Below, in pieces: positions 1 to 7,397 of a DNA stretch of 32,262 nucleotides. The translations under genes were made by a program, and so were the position numbers. The stretch's first letter is position 1, and each line of letters opens with the position of its first letter. The stretch covers positions 1 through 32,262 of the forward strand of contig JAFXUS010000078.1 in NCBI GenBank assembly GCA_017535125.1, given 5' to 3'. Source of the DNA: Bacteroidales bacterium (lineage in GTDB: Bacteria > Bacteroidota > Bacteroidia > Bacteroidales > UBA932). The notes below the pieces were generated by a model that was given only the letters and a program-made list of their open reading frames with translations, made no database searches and was not told the DNA's origin.

Positions 1-2
1 AG

Positions 3-86
3 GAGGGATCCAAGCCCCGTCAGGTCCTCGTCCCCGACCTCAACACCTTGCAACCCATCCTCGACGCGTTCCTGCACCGCGCCTAG
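3..86 (+). CDS. C-terminal end of an unidentified protein (partial)
   Basis: An open frame enters from the left edge and stops at TAG 84-86, leaving 27 residues that end in PDLNTLQPILDAFLHRA. The composition is that of an ordinary globular protein tail, and the stop is followed at once by a strong terminator hairpin, which supports a real gene end. I do not recognise the family, and so little is visible that no function can be proposed. Confidence 0.45.
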   Translation, partial: EGSKPRQVLVPDLNTLQPILDAFLHRA

Positions 87-90
87 GATC

Positions 91-143
91 AACTACAAAC
101 GAGCAGCGCCCCACCGTTTGGCGGGGCGCTGCTCGTTGTATGT
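91..143. terminator. Bidirectional terminator hairpin between convergent genes
   Basis: The stem acgagcagcgcccc (99-112) pairs with ggggcgctgctcgt, and further weaker pairing extends it on both sides. It lies between the stop of the upstream plus-strand gene (86) and the stop of the minus-strand DUF2807 gene (151), so it can serve both. The U-tract is weak on both strands. Confidence 0.75.
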
Positions 144-150
144 CACCATC

Positions 151-1068
151 CTAGTAGCTCGACAGGGTCGCGCCGCGGGAGATGGACTGGTGGGTGATCC
201 GGAGGGCCGGACCCGGGTGGTAGTTGAGCTTGGCCGCGCCGGAGAGCGTGACGCTCAGTTCGTCACGAACGTCGATCATGCCGCCGGAGGCACCGGAGAA
301 GCTGATTCGCGCACGGCGGACCGGAGCTCTGCTGGCGCTGAGCTTGGAGGCGCCAGAGCTGTCGGCGTCGAGGAACTCGATGGATCCGTCAAATTCGACA
401 TTGACTGCGCCGGAGGCCCGCAGTTCCACGTCGCCGAGTTTGCCCTTGAGGGACAATTTGGCGGCGCCGGAGAGGCCCAGATCGACCGTTTTGGGATCGG
501 CGGCCATCGTGGTTGCCGCACTGCCGCTGGCCCGAAGGAAGAGTTTGTCGGTTTTTCCGGTCAGGTCCACGATCTTCGATGCGCCGGAGGCTTCGATATC
601 GATGGAAGCAGCTTTTACGGAAAGATCCCGCGCGACAGACGCGCCGCTGAGGGACAGCTCGACGTTTTGCCTCGAGGAGAATTCGCCGCGGGCCGTGAGC
701 TTCGATGCGCCGGACATCTTGAGGACGTTCAGTACCGGCATGCTGACATAAGCGCGGACGTCGAAGCGGTTGCCGCTTTCAATCCGGCGGCGGATGTCTT
801 TCGGCATTTCTTCAACGGCGAGAATCAGGTTACCGTCCCGGACTTCGACGCGGATGTAGGGCATCACGAAGTCAGGTGCTTCCACGCGGACGGCGTGACG
901 GGGGGCCTGGGATAGTTCGACATGATAGACCCAGGATACCTGCAGGCCATCGAAGCCGTTGAACTGATAATCCTTGGTCTCGGTCTTGGCGAGATCCGTC
1001 GTCTGGGCGGCGGAGAGGGGGAGGACGGCGAGCAGCGCCGTCGCGAGGAGGGTGAAGAATCGTTTCAT
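151..1068 (-). CDS. Secreted DUF2807 (GIN-domain, putative auto-transporter adhesin-like) protein
   Basis: A 305-residue protein with an N-terminal signal peptide (MKRFFTLLATALLAVLPLSAA, cleavage near residue 21). The rest shows the repeating pattern of the DUF2807 head/GIN domain: short beta repeats carrying SGASK, SGASV, SGAAK and SGAVN motifs, consistent with a right-handed beta-helix. It probably acts in the periplasm or at the cell surface; no enzymatic role is known for the family. It is the third gene of a minus-strand unit behind an ECF sigma factor (1518-2009) and a membrane protein (1074-1514), with only 5 bases to the latter. DUF2807 genes are often found near sigma or regulatory genes in Bacteroidota. 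The family call is firm; surface location and involvement in envelope sensing are inference. Confidence 0.85.
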   Translation of the reverse strand: MKRFFTLLATALLAVLPLSAAQTTDLAKTETKDYQFNGFDGLQVSWVYHVELSQAPRHAVRVEAPDFVMPYIRVEVRDGNLILAVEEMPKDIRRRIESGNRFDVRAYVSMPVLNVLKMSGASKLTARGEFSSRQNVELSLSGASVARDLSVKAASIDIEASGASKIVDLTGKTDKLFLRASGSAATTMAADPKTVDLGLSGAAKLSLKGKLGDVELRASGAVNVEFDGSIEFLDADSSGASKLSASRAPVRRARISFSGASGGMIDVRDELSVTLSGAAKLNYHPGPALRITHQSISRGATLSSY

Positions 1069-1073
1069 ATCGT

Positions 1074-1514
1074 TTATTGTTTTTTAAGTTGTCGTGCAGC
1101 GGCGAGCAGTTCGCCGTAGTGGTTTCTCAGGATGCGGGAGCGCTCCCGGTTGGAGAGGTTTTCAGGCAATTGCGTGAAGAGCGGTTCCGTTTCTTCCGTG
1201 ATTTCCTGCAGGGCTTCATCCTCCATGGGCAGTGCCTGGTAAAGATCGGCCACCCGGTCCATGTAGGCCAGGTAGATGGCCTCGGGATCGTGGGCGACGC
1301 CGCGGAACGGATCGCCCGGACGGATGATCAGCAGCAGCGCGGCGCAGGCGGCGACGGCGAAGGCCAGGACGGGGGCGGGGCGGAGATTCCGGATCGCAGC
1401 CCGGAATGAGGTCAGGAAAAGCCGGGCGCGGAAGCGCGCCTCATGTCCTTCGGCGGGGGATTCCGTGTCGAAGGCGGCAGCGTTTTCGCGGATGTATTTT
1501 TCCAGTTCGGTCAT
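1074..1514 (-). CDS. Single-pass membrane protein, probable anti-sigma factor
   Basis: A 146-residue protein. An N-terminal cytoplasmic part (residues 1-47, with FRARLFLTSFRAAIRN) is followed by one hydrophobic segment around residues 48-64 (VLAFAVAACAALLLII) and a charged C-terminal domain rich in Glu and Leu. The gene begins 3 bases after the ECF sigma gene ends, the usual place for a cognate anti-sigma factor, and the topology (cytoplasmic N-terminus, one helix, periplasmic tail) fits. I see no recognisable zinc-binding HxxxCxxC motif, so it is not a classical ZAS-type anti-sigma factor. The anti-sigma role is inferred from position and topology only. Confidence 0.6.
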   Translation of the reverse strand: MTELEKYIRENAAAFDTESPAEGHEARFRARLFLTSFRAAIRNLRPAPVLAFAVAACAALLLIIRPGDPFRGVAHDPEAIYLAYMDRVADLYQALPMEDEALQEITEETEPLFTQLPENLSNRERSRILRNHYGELLAAARQLKKQ

Positions 1515-1517
1515 ATC

Positions 1518-2009
1518 TTATGATCTTAACATTGCTCTGAGTTTGTCGAGGCCGCGCGAGTAAATCGAGCGGAGCGTCGTCTGCTTGCGGCCGGTCATCT
1601 CGGCGATCTCGCCGTAGTCCAGGCCTTCGATGAGCACGAGGTAGAGCACCAGGCGGTAGGGTTCCGGCATCCGGTCCATCGTGTCCCGCACCCGGGAAAT
1701 GGAGGGTCTTTCGTCATTCGCCGGCTCGACCGGCGAATCTCCCTCAACCATCGCATAGTCCTCCAGGAAAGCCTCCTCGCGGTGGCGCTTGCGCAGCCGG
1801 TCGATGGAGGCGCGGATGCAGGTGCGTGCCAGCCAGGCGGAGACCTGGGCCCCGGAGCCGAACGTCCGCTGCGGGGCGGACACGAATTTCATGATCGTGT
1901 CCTGCATCACCTCTTCCGCTTCGTCGGAATTCCGCAGGATCCGCAGGCTGATGTTGTACAGCCGACGGTGGTGTTCCTGGTAGAATTGCGTGATTTCCTG
2001 ACGTGTCAT
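1518..2009 (-). CDS. ECF-family RNA polymerase sigma factor (sigma-24-like)
   Basis: A 163-residue protein with the two-domain ECF layout. Region 2 spans about residues 8-75 (YNISLRILRNSDEAEEVMQDTIMKF, then WLARTCIRASIDRLRKR). Region 4 spans about residues 108-160 (MPEPYRLVLYLVLIEGLDYGEIAEMTGRK, then the recognition helix TTLRSIYSRGLDKLR). It would redirect RNA polymerase to a small regulon, possibly its own operon with the downstream membrane protein and DUF2807 gene. Residues 90-100 of the inter-domain linker are encoded by a palindromic repeat element (1711-1742) that recurs at 30310-30341. The start is ATG at 2009, with no evident Shine-Dalgarno. Confidence 0.92.
   Translation of the reverse strand: MTRQEITQFYQEHHRRLYNISLRILRNSDEAEEVMQDTIMKFVSAPQRTFGSGAQVSAWLARTCIRASIDRLRKRHREEAFLEDYAMVEGDSPVEPANDERPSISRVRDTMDRMPEPYRLVLYLVLIEGLDYGEIAEMTGRKQTTLRSIYSRGLDKLRAMLRS
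1711..1742 (+). repeat. Palindromic REP-like element, copy inside the sigma factor gene
   Basis: 32 bases beginning tcgtcattcgccgg. It contains the perfect stem ATTCGCCGG / CCGGCGAAT around loop CTCGA. It matches 30310-30341 at 29 of 32 positions; two of the three differences (G to A and C to T) sit opposite each other in the stem and preserve pairing. It is read in frame as residues 90-100 of the ECF sigma linker. Confidence 0.75.
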
Positions 2010-2030
2010 CTTTGCGTTCTCTGCTTATAT

Positions 2031-2055
2031 AACGCAGAAACATCCGGATTGTTGC
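2031..2055 (-). promoter_or_regulatory. Possible ECF-type promoter for the sigma factor operon
   Basis: On the minus strand GCAAC (2055-2051) is followed after 16 bases by CGTT (2034-2031). This fits the AAC / CGT pattern typical of promoters read by ECF sigma factors, which are commonly autoregulated. The start codon at 2009 would lie about 22 bases downstream of the -10. No housekeeping TAnnTTTG box is seen here. The -35 falls in the loop of the rsmD terminator. Confidence 0.4.
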
Positions 2056-2068
2056 AAGTCCGGATGTT
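2039..2068 (-). terminator. Terminator of the rsmD operon
   Basis: A perfect 10-base-pair stem, AACATCCGGA (2039-2048) with TCCGGATGTT (2059-2068), around a 10-base loop. On the minus strand it begins inside the rsmD stop codon (2070-2068) and is followed by GTTTCTGCGTT, a modest U-rich tract. Confidence 0.7.
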
Positions 2069-2601
2069 TATTTTTCAAAAAAGCTGAAATGCACGCGGCC
2101 GTAGGTCTTTTCCTTTTTAAAATAAGGATGGCCGGTGAAAGAATGTTCATCGCCGTGCTCCAGGATGAAGTAGCAGCCCGGATGAAGCAGGTCCAGCGAC
2201 AGGACCTTGTCGGGCAGGGTGTCCAGCCCTTCGAGGGCGTAGGGAGGATCCGCGAAGATGAGATCGAATTTCTCGTGGCAGATGGGAAGGAAATCGAAGA
2301 CGTTGGCGTGGACGGCCGTGACGGCCGGCAGGCCGAGCCGGGCGGCCTCGCGGCGGATGAATGCGGCGTGGTCGCGGTTCATCTCGACGCAGTACACGCG
2401 GCGCGCGCCGCGCGACGCGAATTCATAGGACACGGCGCCGGTGCCGCCGAAGAGATCGAGCACCTGCAGGTCTTCGAATTCGTACTCGTTGTTGAGGATA
2501 TTGAACAGGCCCTCCCGGGCGAAATCCGTGGTGGGCCTGGCACCATAGCCCATGGGGGGCTGGATGGGTTTGCCTTTCAGGCGGCCGCCGATGATTCTCA
2601 T
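2068..2601 (-). CDS. rsmD: 16S rRNA (guanine966-N2)-methyltransferase RsmD
   Basis: A 177-residue class I SAM-dependent methyltransferase. The N-terminus MRIIGGRLKGKPI and TTDFAREGLFNIL are characteristic of RsmD. The SAM-binding motif is VLDLFGGTGAVSYEF (FGGTG 51-55), and the catalytic N-methylation motif is DPPY (118-121). It methylates G966 of 16S rRNA during small-subunit assembly. The ATG at 2601 overlaps the TGA of the preceding DUF3822 gene as ATGA, so translation is probably coupled. A longer in-frame extension upstream lies within the DUF3822 gene and does not look like RsmD, so the ATG at 2601 is chosen. Confidence 0.95.
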   Translation of the reverse strand: MRIIGGRLKGKPIQPPMGYGARPTTDFAREGLFNILNNEYEFEDLQVLDLFGGTGAVSYEFASRGARRVYCVEMNRDHAAFIRREAARLGLPAVTAVHANVFDFLPICHEKFDLIFADPPYALEGLDTLPDKVLSLDLLHPGCYFILEHGDEHSFTGHPYFKKEKTYGRVHFSFFEK

Positions 2602-3059
2602 AGGTTGACGACGGCTTTGAAATAGCGGTACAGCGACATCTCGTCTTCCGCGTCCAGCGGGGTCCGCCAGCAGATGGTGGATACCTCCGGATTCAGCTGG
2701 AGCGACTTCAAGGACAGGAAGATGTAGTATTCCGCCGTGGTGAAGTCCTGGACGGGGAAGCTGTTGGCCAGCATCAGGTTCTTGCCCTGGGCGATGGCCA
2801 GATACAGCCGCTGGTCGCACAGGCTGCAGAGTATCTTGTTGTACTCCGGGCAGTCCTGCAGCTGCGTGAGCAGTTTGTAGATCTCCGGTGTACCGTCCAC
2901 AACGACACTGTCCTCGCCTACGGAGTAGACAAGGACAGCGTCATATTGCGGAAGGTCGAGGTGCTCGACTGCGTCATCCTCTTTCAAATCCGCCACTTCG
3001 GCCAGCGCCTGTCGCGCCGTCGCAGGGTCGAAAAATCGGGAGGGGACGAGGGTGAACAC
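2598..3059 (-). CDS. DUF3822 family protein, short form
   Basis: A 153-residue protein starting with GTG at 3059, which overlaps the last base of the upstream stop (TAGTG). It resembles the middle and C-terminal part of DUF3822 proteins, a Bacteroidota-specific family of unknown function that commonly sits directly before rsmD, as here. Typical members are about 250 residues, and the first matching segment here (FTLVPSRFFDP) lies well inside the usual domain, so roughly the first 90 residues appear to be missing. A TAA lies 12 bases upstream in frame, so no longer start exists. It may be a naturally reduced form or an eroded gene. The frame is otherwise intact and translationally linked on both sides, which suggests it is still expressed. 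Confidence 0.7.
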   Translation of the reverse strand: MFTLVPSRFFDPATARQALAEVADLKEDDAVEHLDLPQYDAVLVYSVGEDSVVVDGTPEIYKLLTQLQDCPEYNKILCSLCDQRLYLAIAQGKNLMLANSFPVQDFTTAEYYIFLSLKSLQLNPEVSTICWRTPLDAEDEMSLYRYFKAVVNL

Positions 3060-3760
3060 TACTCCCAGTTACCTGCGTTGTTGTTCGGGGCGGTGATGGA
3101 ACCGACCTGCAGACCCTCGTAGCGGTTGAGGTCGCGGCTCTCGGCGTCAAGGTTGATGCGGAGCTGGTTGTCCATGCCCTTGAGGAGGGACTTCCAGGGG
3201 ATGCGGGCCTCGAAGAGGGGCACGGGCACGCCGGACACCATCTTGATGGCGGATTCCATCTGGATGGGCTCCTTGCCGGAGAACGGGATGTACTTGAGGG
3301 AGTCGATGCAGAAGTCCGGACGGTTGTTGAAGAGGGTGTCGCGCACCGGGATCTTGGTCACGGTGGAGAACACGACCTTCTGTCCGGCGGCATACGCCTC
3401 CTGAAGCTTCTCGGTCAGCTGCTCGGGCTTGAGCTTCTTGTTGGCCTTCTTGATAGCCTCGGTGTTCATCACGGCGAGGGAGTCGTCCATGGAGCCGATC
3501 TGCATCACGATCTCCATCTGGCCGTTCTCGTAGAACTGCTTCAGGGAGTCCACGGAAGAGTTGAACTTGCCGGTGACGGACTTGTAGGCGACCTGCAGGG
3601 TGCGGATGTCCTTGAGACGCTGCACGGCGACGGCCTGCCGGCTGTCACGCTCCTTGTTGAAGTTGACCGGCTTCATGATGTTGCTGTACAGCAGATAGAC
3701 CAGACCGCAGATGGCCGCCAGCAGGACGACCTCGATAATAATCTTTGCTACTTTGTTCAT
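3059..3760 (-). CDS. Membrane-anchored conserved hypothetical protein, pilin-like N-terminus
   Basis: A 233-residue protein. One N-terminal transmembrane helix (about residues 6-27, IIIEVVLLAAICGLVYLLYS) is followed by an amphipathic stretch RLKDIRTLQVAYKSVTGKF and a mixed periplasmic domain. The pattern of helix, then l..i..a...Y....GkF..s.dsL, recalls type II/IV pseudopilins, but there is no prepilin peptidase signature (GFTLxE). The start is taken at ATG 3760; an upstream in-frame ATG at 3799 would overlap the promoter box at 3797-3804. First gene of an operon with DUF3822 and rsmD. Conserved-hypothetical status is from memory of similar Bacteroidales proteins; I cannot name a function. 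Confidence 0.75.
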   Translation of the reverse strand: MNKVAKIIIEVVLLAAICGLVYLLYSNIMKPVNFNKERDSRQAVAVQRLKDIRTLQVAYKSVTGKFNSSVDSLKQFYENGQMEIVMQIGSMDDSLAVMNTEAIKKANKKLKPEQLTEKLQEAYAAGQKVVFSTVTKIPVRDTLFNNRPDFCIDSLKYIPFSGKEPIQMESAIKMVSGVPVPLFEARIPWKSLLKGMDNQLRINLDAESRDLNRYEGLQVGSITAPNNNAGNWE

Positions 3761-3796
3761 TGTATCGGTTGATTTTATTTGATATCCAAAGTCCCA

Positions 3797-3804
3797 CAAA
3801 GTTA
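3797..3804 (-). promoter_or_regulatory. -7 box for the 3760-2068 operon
   Basis: TAACTTTG on the minus strand matches the Bacteroidota -7 consensus TAnnTTTG and lies 37 bases before the start codon. A TTTG at 3822-3819 is too close (14 bases) to be a standard -33. Confidence 0.5.
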
Positions 3805-3836
3805 TGAAAATGATTTATCAAATGCAATATTCTTAT

Positions 3837-3844
3837 TAAATTTG
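3837..3844 (+). promoter_or_regulatory. -7 box for the 3864-8012 operon
   Basis: TAAATTTG matches TAnnTTTG and lies 20 bases before ATG 3864. It places transcription start close to 3851, so a TTG start at 3855 is unlikely. No clear TTTG -33. Confidence 0.55.
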
Positions 3845-3863
3845 CACAGTTTTTTTGGAAGAT

Positions 3864-4904
3864 ATGCAAGCGCCCGTTCCGGCAGATATCCAGCGTCTGG
3901 AGACCTTTCTCGCGTCCGCGAAACGCGTTTCCGTCGTCGTGCACACGCATCCCGACGGGGATGCGGTCGGGAGCGGCGCAGCCATGCTCGCCTATCTCCG
4001 GCAGTGCCGGGGGCTGGACGCATGCCTGCTGCTGCCGGACGCCGCACCCGCTTCGCTCGATTTCGCGCTTCCCGCGGAATGCGTCATCGTAGCCGCCCGC
4101 GAACCGGAAGCGGCTGCCGCGCGGATCGCCGGGAGCGACCTGCTGGTCTGCCTGGACATGAACGGCTTCTCCCGGGCGGAGGCGCTGGCCGCCCCGCTGC
4201 GGGATTCCGCTGCGCGCAAAGTGCTGATCGACCATCACTTGAATCCGGAGCGCGCGTCCTTCGACCTGACGTTCAGCGAGACGGAGATTTCCTCCGCCTG
4301 CGAGCTGCTCTACCGGGTGCTGCTCGCCCTGCCGGGCGTGGGGACGGCCGACCGGCTGCCCCTGTCCGTGCTCACGTCCCTGATGACGGGCATGACCACG
4401 GACACCAACAATTTCGCCAATTCCGTTTTCCCCTCCACCCTGCAGATGGCATCCGAACTGCTGGCTGCCGGCGTGGACCGGGATGCGCTGCTGGATAATC
4501 TATATCACAATTACCGCGAAAACCGTTTCCGCGCCATGGGCGCCTGCCTGCAGGAGCGGATGCGCATCACCCCGGAAGGGGCGGCGTGCATCGTGCTCGA
4601 CCGGGCCTTCCTGGAGCGTTTCGACCTGCAGGACGGGGAGACCGAGGGCTTCGTCAATCTCCCGCTGGGCATCGACCGGGTACGGATCAGCCTGCTGCTC
4701 CGCCAGGACGACGGCCATTTCCGCGTGTCCATCCGCTCGAAAGAGGGAATTTCCGCCAACCGGCTGGCCACGGAGGCCTTCCACGGCGGCGGGCATGAGC
4801 GCGCGGCGGGCGGCAAATTGTTCTTCCCGCAGGATATCGCCGGACCGGCGCAGGCGGAGGATTACATCCTGAACGTGACGGCACGATTTATGCGGAAGAA
4901 ATGA
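3864..4904 (+). CDS. DHH/DHHA1 phosphoesterase, NrnA-like (oligoribonuclease / pAp phosphatase)
   Basis: A 346-residue protein. The DHH domain carries HTHPDGD (27-33), an Asp in CLDMNG (98), DHH (123-125) and GMTTDTNNF (176-184). The C-terminal DHHA1 substrate-binding domain has GGGHERAAGG (308-317). All manganese ligands seen in active NrnA enzymes are present. Such enzymes degrade short RNA oligonucleotides and dephosphorylate 3'-phosphoadenosine 5'-phosphate in the cytosol; which activity dominates cannot be told from sequence. First gene of a four-gene operon; its TGA overlaps the next ATG (ATGA 4901-4904). Confidence 0.92.
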   Translation: MQAPVPADIQRLETFLASAKRVSVVVHTHPDGDAVGSGAAMLAYLRQCRGLDACLLLPDAAPASLDFALPAECVIVAAREPEAAAARIAGSDLLVCLDMNGFSRAEALAAPLRDSAARKVLIDHHLNPERASFDLTFSETEISSACELLYRVLLALPGVGTADRLPLSVLTSLMTGMTTDTNNFANSVFPSTLQMASELLAAGVDRDALLDNLYHNYRENRFRAMGACLQERMRITPEGAACIVLDRAFLERFDLQDGETEGFVNLPLGIDRVRISLLLRQDDGHFRVSIRSKEGISANRLATEAFHGGGHERAAGGKLFFPQDIAGPAQAEDYILNVTARFMRKK

Positions 4905-5989
4905 CACCGATGAATATGAAGAAAACCTTATTATACCTGAGTTTGGCGGCGCTCGTTCTGGCCGGATGCGCCAAAGACCCGAAGACGGGCGTGAACGATG
5001 CCGCCAAGCGATACCTCGAAGCGTGGATCCTGGTGAACCATCCCGAGGCCACGCGTACGGCGCTTGGCTCCTATGTGCTTGAAGATACGCCCGGCTCGGG
5101 CGTCTCCGCCAACTCGGTGGACGCCTATCCCTACGTCCGTGTCAACTATACGCTGCGCACCCTGAACGGTGCCGTCCAGACCACGACTTCCGAGGCCATG
5201 TCCAAGCAGCTGGGCACGTTCGCGACGAACCAGCTGAAAAACCCTTACTATGGCCCTGTGGTCTGGTATCGCGGCAACGACAACCTGGTGGCGGGACTCG
5301 AAGAGCTGGTCTCCACGATGAACGTCGGCGGACGGCGCACGGTGGTGATTCCCAGCTGGCTGATGGGCGTTGACGGAAGTACGAACAAGTCTGTCCGCTT
5401 CGATACGGCTGAAGAGTATCTCAAGAACGTGTCCGGCAGCAGTCCGATGATCTACGAGGTGGAGCTGACGGATGCCATTCCCGATATCCTGCAATGGCAG
5501 ATCGACTCCATCGGCCGGTATCTGGCGAAGCAGTTCCCCGGCAAGACCGCGGCGGACTCGACCAAGAAGGGATTCTATTATTTCCGTACGGGTGCGCCTT
5601 CTTCCGAGAACAGTTTCCCAAACGACACGACGATCTACATCAACTATGTCGGTCGCCGGCTGGACGGCTCGGTTTTCGATACCAGCATCGCGGATACGGC
5701 CAAGTACTATGGCATCTATTCCGCGTCCAGGACCTACGGGGCCTGCAAGATCACTTGGTACAGTTCCGACAAGGACTACACCAGCATCACCATGACCATG
5801 CCTGAATCTTCGAGCGGGACGAGTGTCATCAACGGATTCTCGCTGGGCCTCGACCAGATGCATCCGCACGAGAAGGGCTCGGCGATCTTCGTCTCGAACT
5901 GGGGATATGGAGTCAGCGGCTCGAGTCCCGCCATTCCGGGTTATTCACCCTTGCGTTTCGATTTCGAAGTCGTGAACAAACCCAAATAA
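4901..5989 (+). CDS. Lipoprotein with two FKBP-type peptidyl-prolyl isomerase domains
   Basis: A 362-residue protein with a lipoprotein signal: basic MKKTLLYLSLAAL and lipobox LAGC with Cys23. An N-terminal FKBP-like half (about 50-160, with GLEELVSTMNVGGRRTVVIPS) is followed by a second FKBP domain (about 205-360, with LDGSVFDTS, VINGFSLGLDQM and IPGYSPLRFDFEVV). The first domain lacks the usual GxxFD strand and may be structural. The second carries an insertion of about 30 residues after FDTS before the conserved GF/GL motif. It probably assists folding of exported proteins from the periplasmic face of a membrane. Start codons at 4901, 4910 or 4916 are all possible; 4901 overlaps the upstream stop. 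Confidence 0.85.
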   Translation: MTPMNMKKTLLYLSLAALVLAGCAKDPKTGVNDAAKRYLEAWILVNHPEATRTALGSYVLEDTPGSGVSANSVDAYPYVRVNYTLRTLNGAVQTTTSEAMSKQLGTFATNQLKNPYYGPVVWYRGNDNLVAGLEELVSTMNVGGRRTVVIPSWLMGVDGSTNKSVRFDTAEEYLKNVSGSSPMIYEVELTDAIPDILQWQIDSIGRYLAKQFPGKTAADSTKKGFYYFRTGAPSSENSFPNDTTIYINYVGRRLDGSVFDTSIADTAKYYGIYSASRTYGACKITWYSSDKDYTSITMTMPESSSGTSVINGFSLGLDQMHPHEKGSAIFVSNWGYGVSGSSPAIPGYSPLRFDFEVVNKPK

Positions 5990-5992
5990 GGA

Positions 5993-7393
5993 ATGACGGC
6001 TGCAGGTGCGGCTCCGACCGAACTCGGAACCGAGAAAATCGGTAAACTCCTGAAGCAGTACGCCGTCCCGGGCATCATCGCCCAGACGGCGGCTTCTTTG
6101 TACAATATGGTGGACAGCATCTACATCGGGCACATCCCCGGTGTGGGCTCCGCCGCCATCAGCGGCCTGGCCGTCACCTTCCCCCTGATGAACCTGTCCA
6201 TCGCGATGGGCACGCTGGTCGGCGTGGGCGCCATGACGCTCATCTCCGTCCTGCTGGGGCAGCGCAACTACGGCGCGGCGCAGAAGGTGCTCGCCAACGT
6301 GCTGACCCTCAACGTCATCATCGGCGTCATCTTTACGGCGCTGACCCTCCCGTTCCTGGACCCGATCCTGCGTTTCTTCGGGGCCAGCGATACCACCCTG
6401 CCTTTTGCCCGGGATTACATGACGATCATCCTGGCGGGCAACGTGTTCACGCACCTGTATCACGGCTTCAACGGCCTGATCCGCTCCTCCGGCCACCCCA
6501 AGGTGGCGATGGGCCTGACCCTGTTCACCGTGTTCTCGAACGCGGTTCTGGATCCGATTTTCATCTTTGTACTGGGAATGGGCATCCGCGGCGCCGCCCT
6601 GGCGACCATCCTCTGCCAACTGGTGGCCCTCGTTTATACCCTCCGCTTCCTGTCCGACAAGCGGCGCCTGCTGCATTTCACGAAGCCGCTCTTCCAGCTG
6701 GACTGGCGCGTGGCGAAGCAGTCGCTGGCCATCGGCGTCGGTCCCTTCCTGATGAACGTGGCCGCCTGTCTGGTGGCGCTGTTCATCAACCAGCAGCTGG
6801 GCAAGTACGGGGGCGACCTCGCCATCGGCGCCTACGGCATCGTGAACCGGCTGTGCATGTTGTTCGTGATGATCAACATGGGCTTCAACCAGGGCCTGCA
6901 GCCGATTGCGGGCTACAATTACGGGGCACGTCAGTACTCCCGCGTCAAGGAAATCTTCATCCTCACGGCCAAGTGGGAGATACTCGTCACGCTGCTCTGC
7001 TTCCTGATGTCGGAGCTGGTTCCGCGCACGGCGGTGAGCCTGTTCACCAACGATCCCCAGCTCATCGACCTGGCCGCCCGCGGGCTCCGCATCATGAACT
7101 GCGGCTTTGCCTTCGTGGGCTTCGGCATGGTCACGGGCAACTTCTTCCAGTGCCTCGGGATGGTGCGCAAGTCCATCTTCCTGTCGCTGTCGCGCCAGCT
7201 GCTCTTCCTGCTGCCGCTGATCTACACCCTGCCGCTCTGGCTGCAGGAAACGGGCGTCTGGATCAGTTTCCCGATTTCCGACACCTTGAACATCATCATC
7301 TCCGCCATCCTGATCGTGCGGCTGTTCCGCAAGTTCGACCGCCTTCAGGACGGCGAGAATCCCGATATCCTGGGCAGTACCATCCAATCCTAG
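5993..7393 (+). CDS. MATE family multidrug/cation efflux transporter
   Basis: A 466-residue integral membrane protein with about 12 hydrophobic segments and two MatE repeats. The typical first-repeat features are YAVPGIIAQTAASLYNMVDSIYIG and GVGAMTLISVLLGQRNYGAAQ; the second-repeat equivalents are GINMGFNQGLQPIAGYNYGARQYSRVKE-like sequence near residues 290-315. It exports organic cations or drugs using a Na+ or H+ gradient; the substrate cannot be predicted. The start ATG is 3 bases after the FKBP stop, and the next gene follows after 4 bases, so this is a tight operon. Confidence 0.93.
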   Translation: MTAAGAAPTELGTEKIGKLLKQYAVPGIIAQTAASLYNMVDSIYIGHIPGVGSAAISGLAVTFPLMNLSIAMGTLVGVGAMTLISVLLGQRNYGAAQKVLANVLTLNVIIGVIFTALTLPFLDPILRFFGASDTTLPFARDYMTIILAGNVFTHLYHGFNGLIRSSGHPKVAMGLTLFTVFSNAVLDPIFIFVLGMGIRGAALATILCQLVALVYTLRFLSDKRRLLHFTKPLFQLDWRVAKQSLAIGVGPFLMNVAACLVALFINQQLGKYGGDLAIGAYGIVNRLCMLFVMINMGFNQGLQPIAGYNYGARQYSRVKEIFILTAKWEILVTLLCFLMSELVPRTAVSLFTNDPQLIDLAARGLRIMNCGFAFVGFGMVTGNFFQCLGMVRKSIFLSLSRQLLFLLPLIYTLPLWLQETGVWISFPISDTLNIIISAILIVRLFRKFDRLQDGENPDILGSTIQS

Positions 7394-7397
7394 CGTT

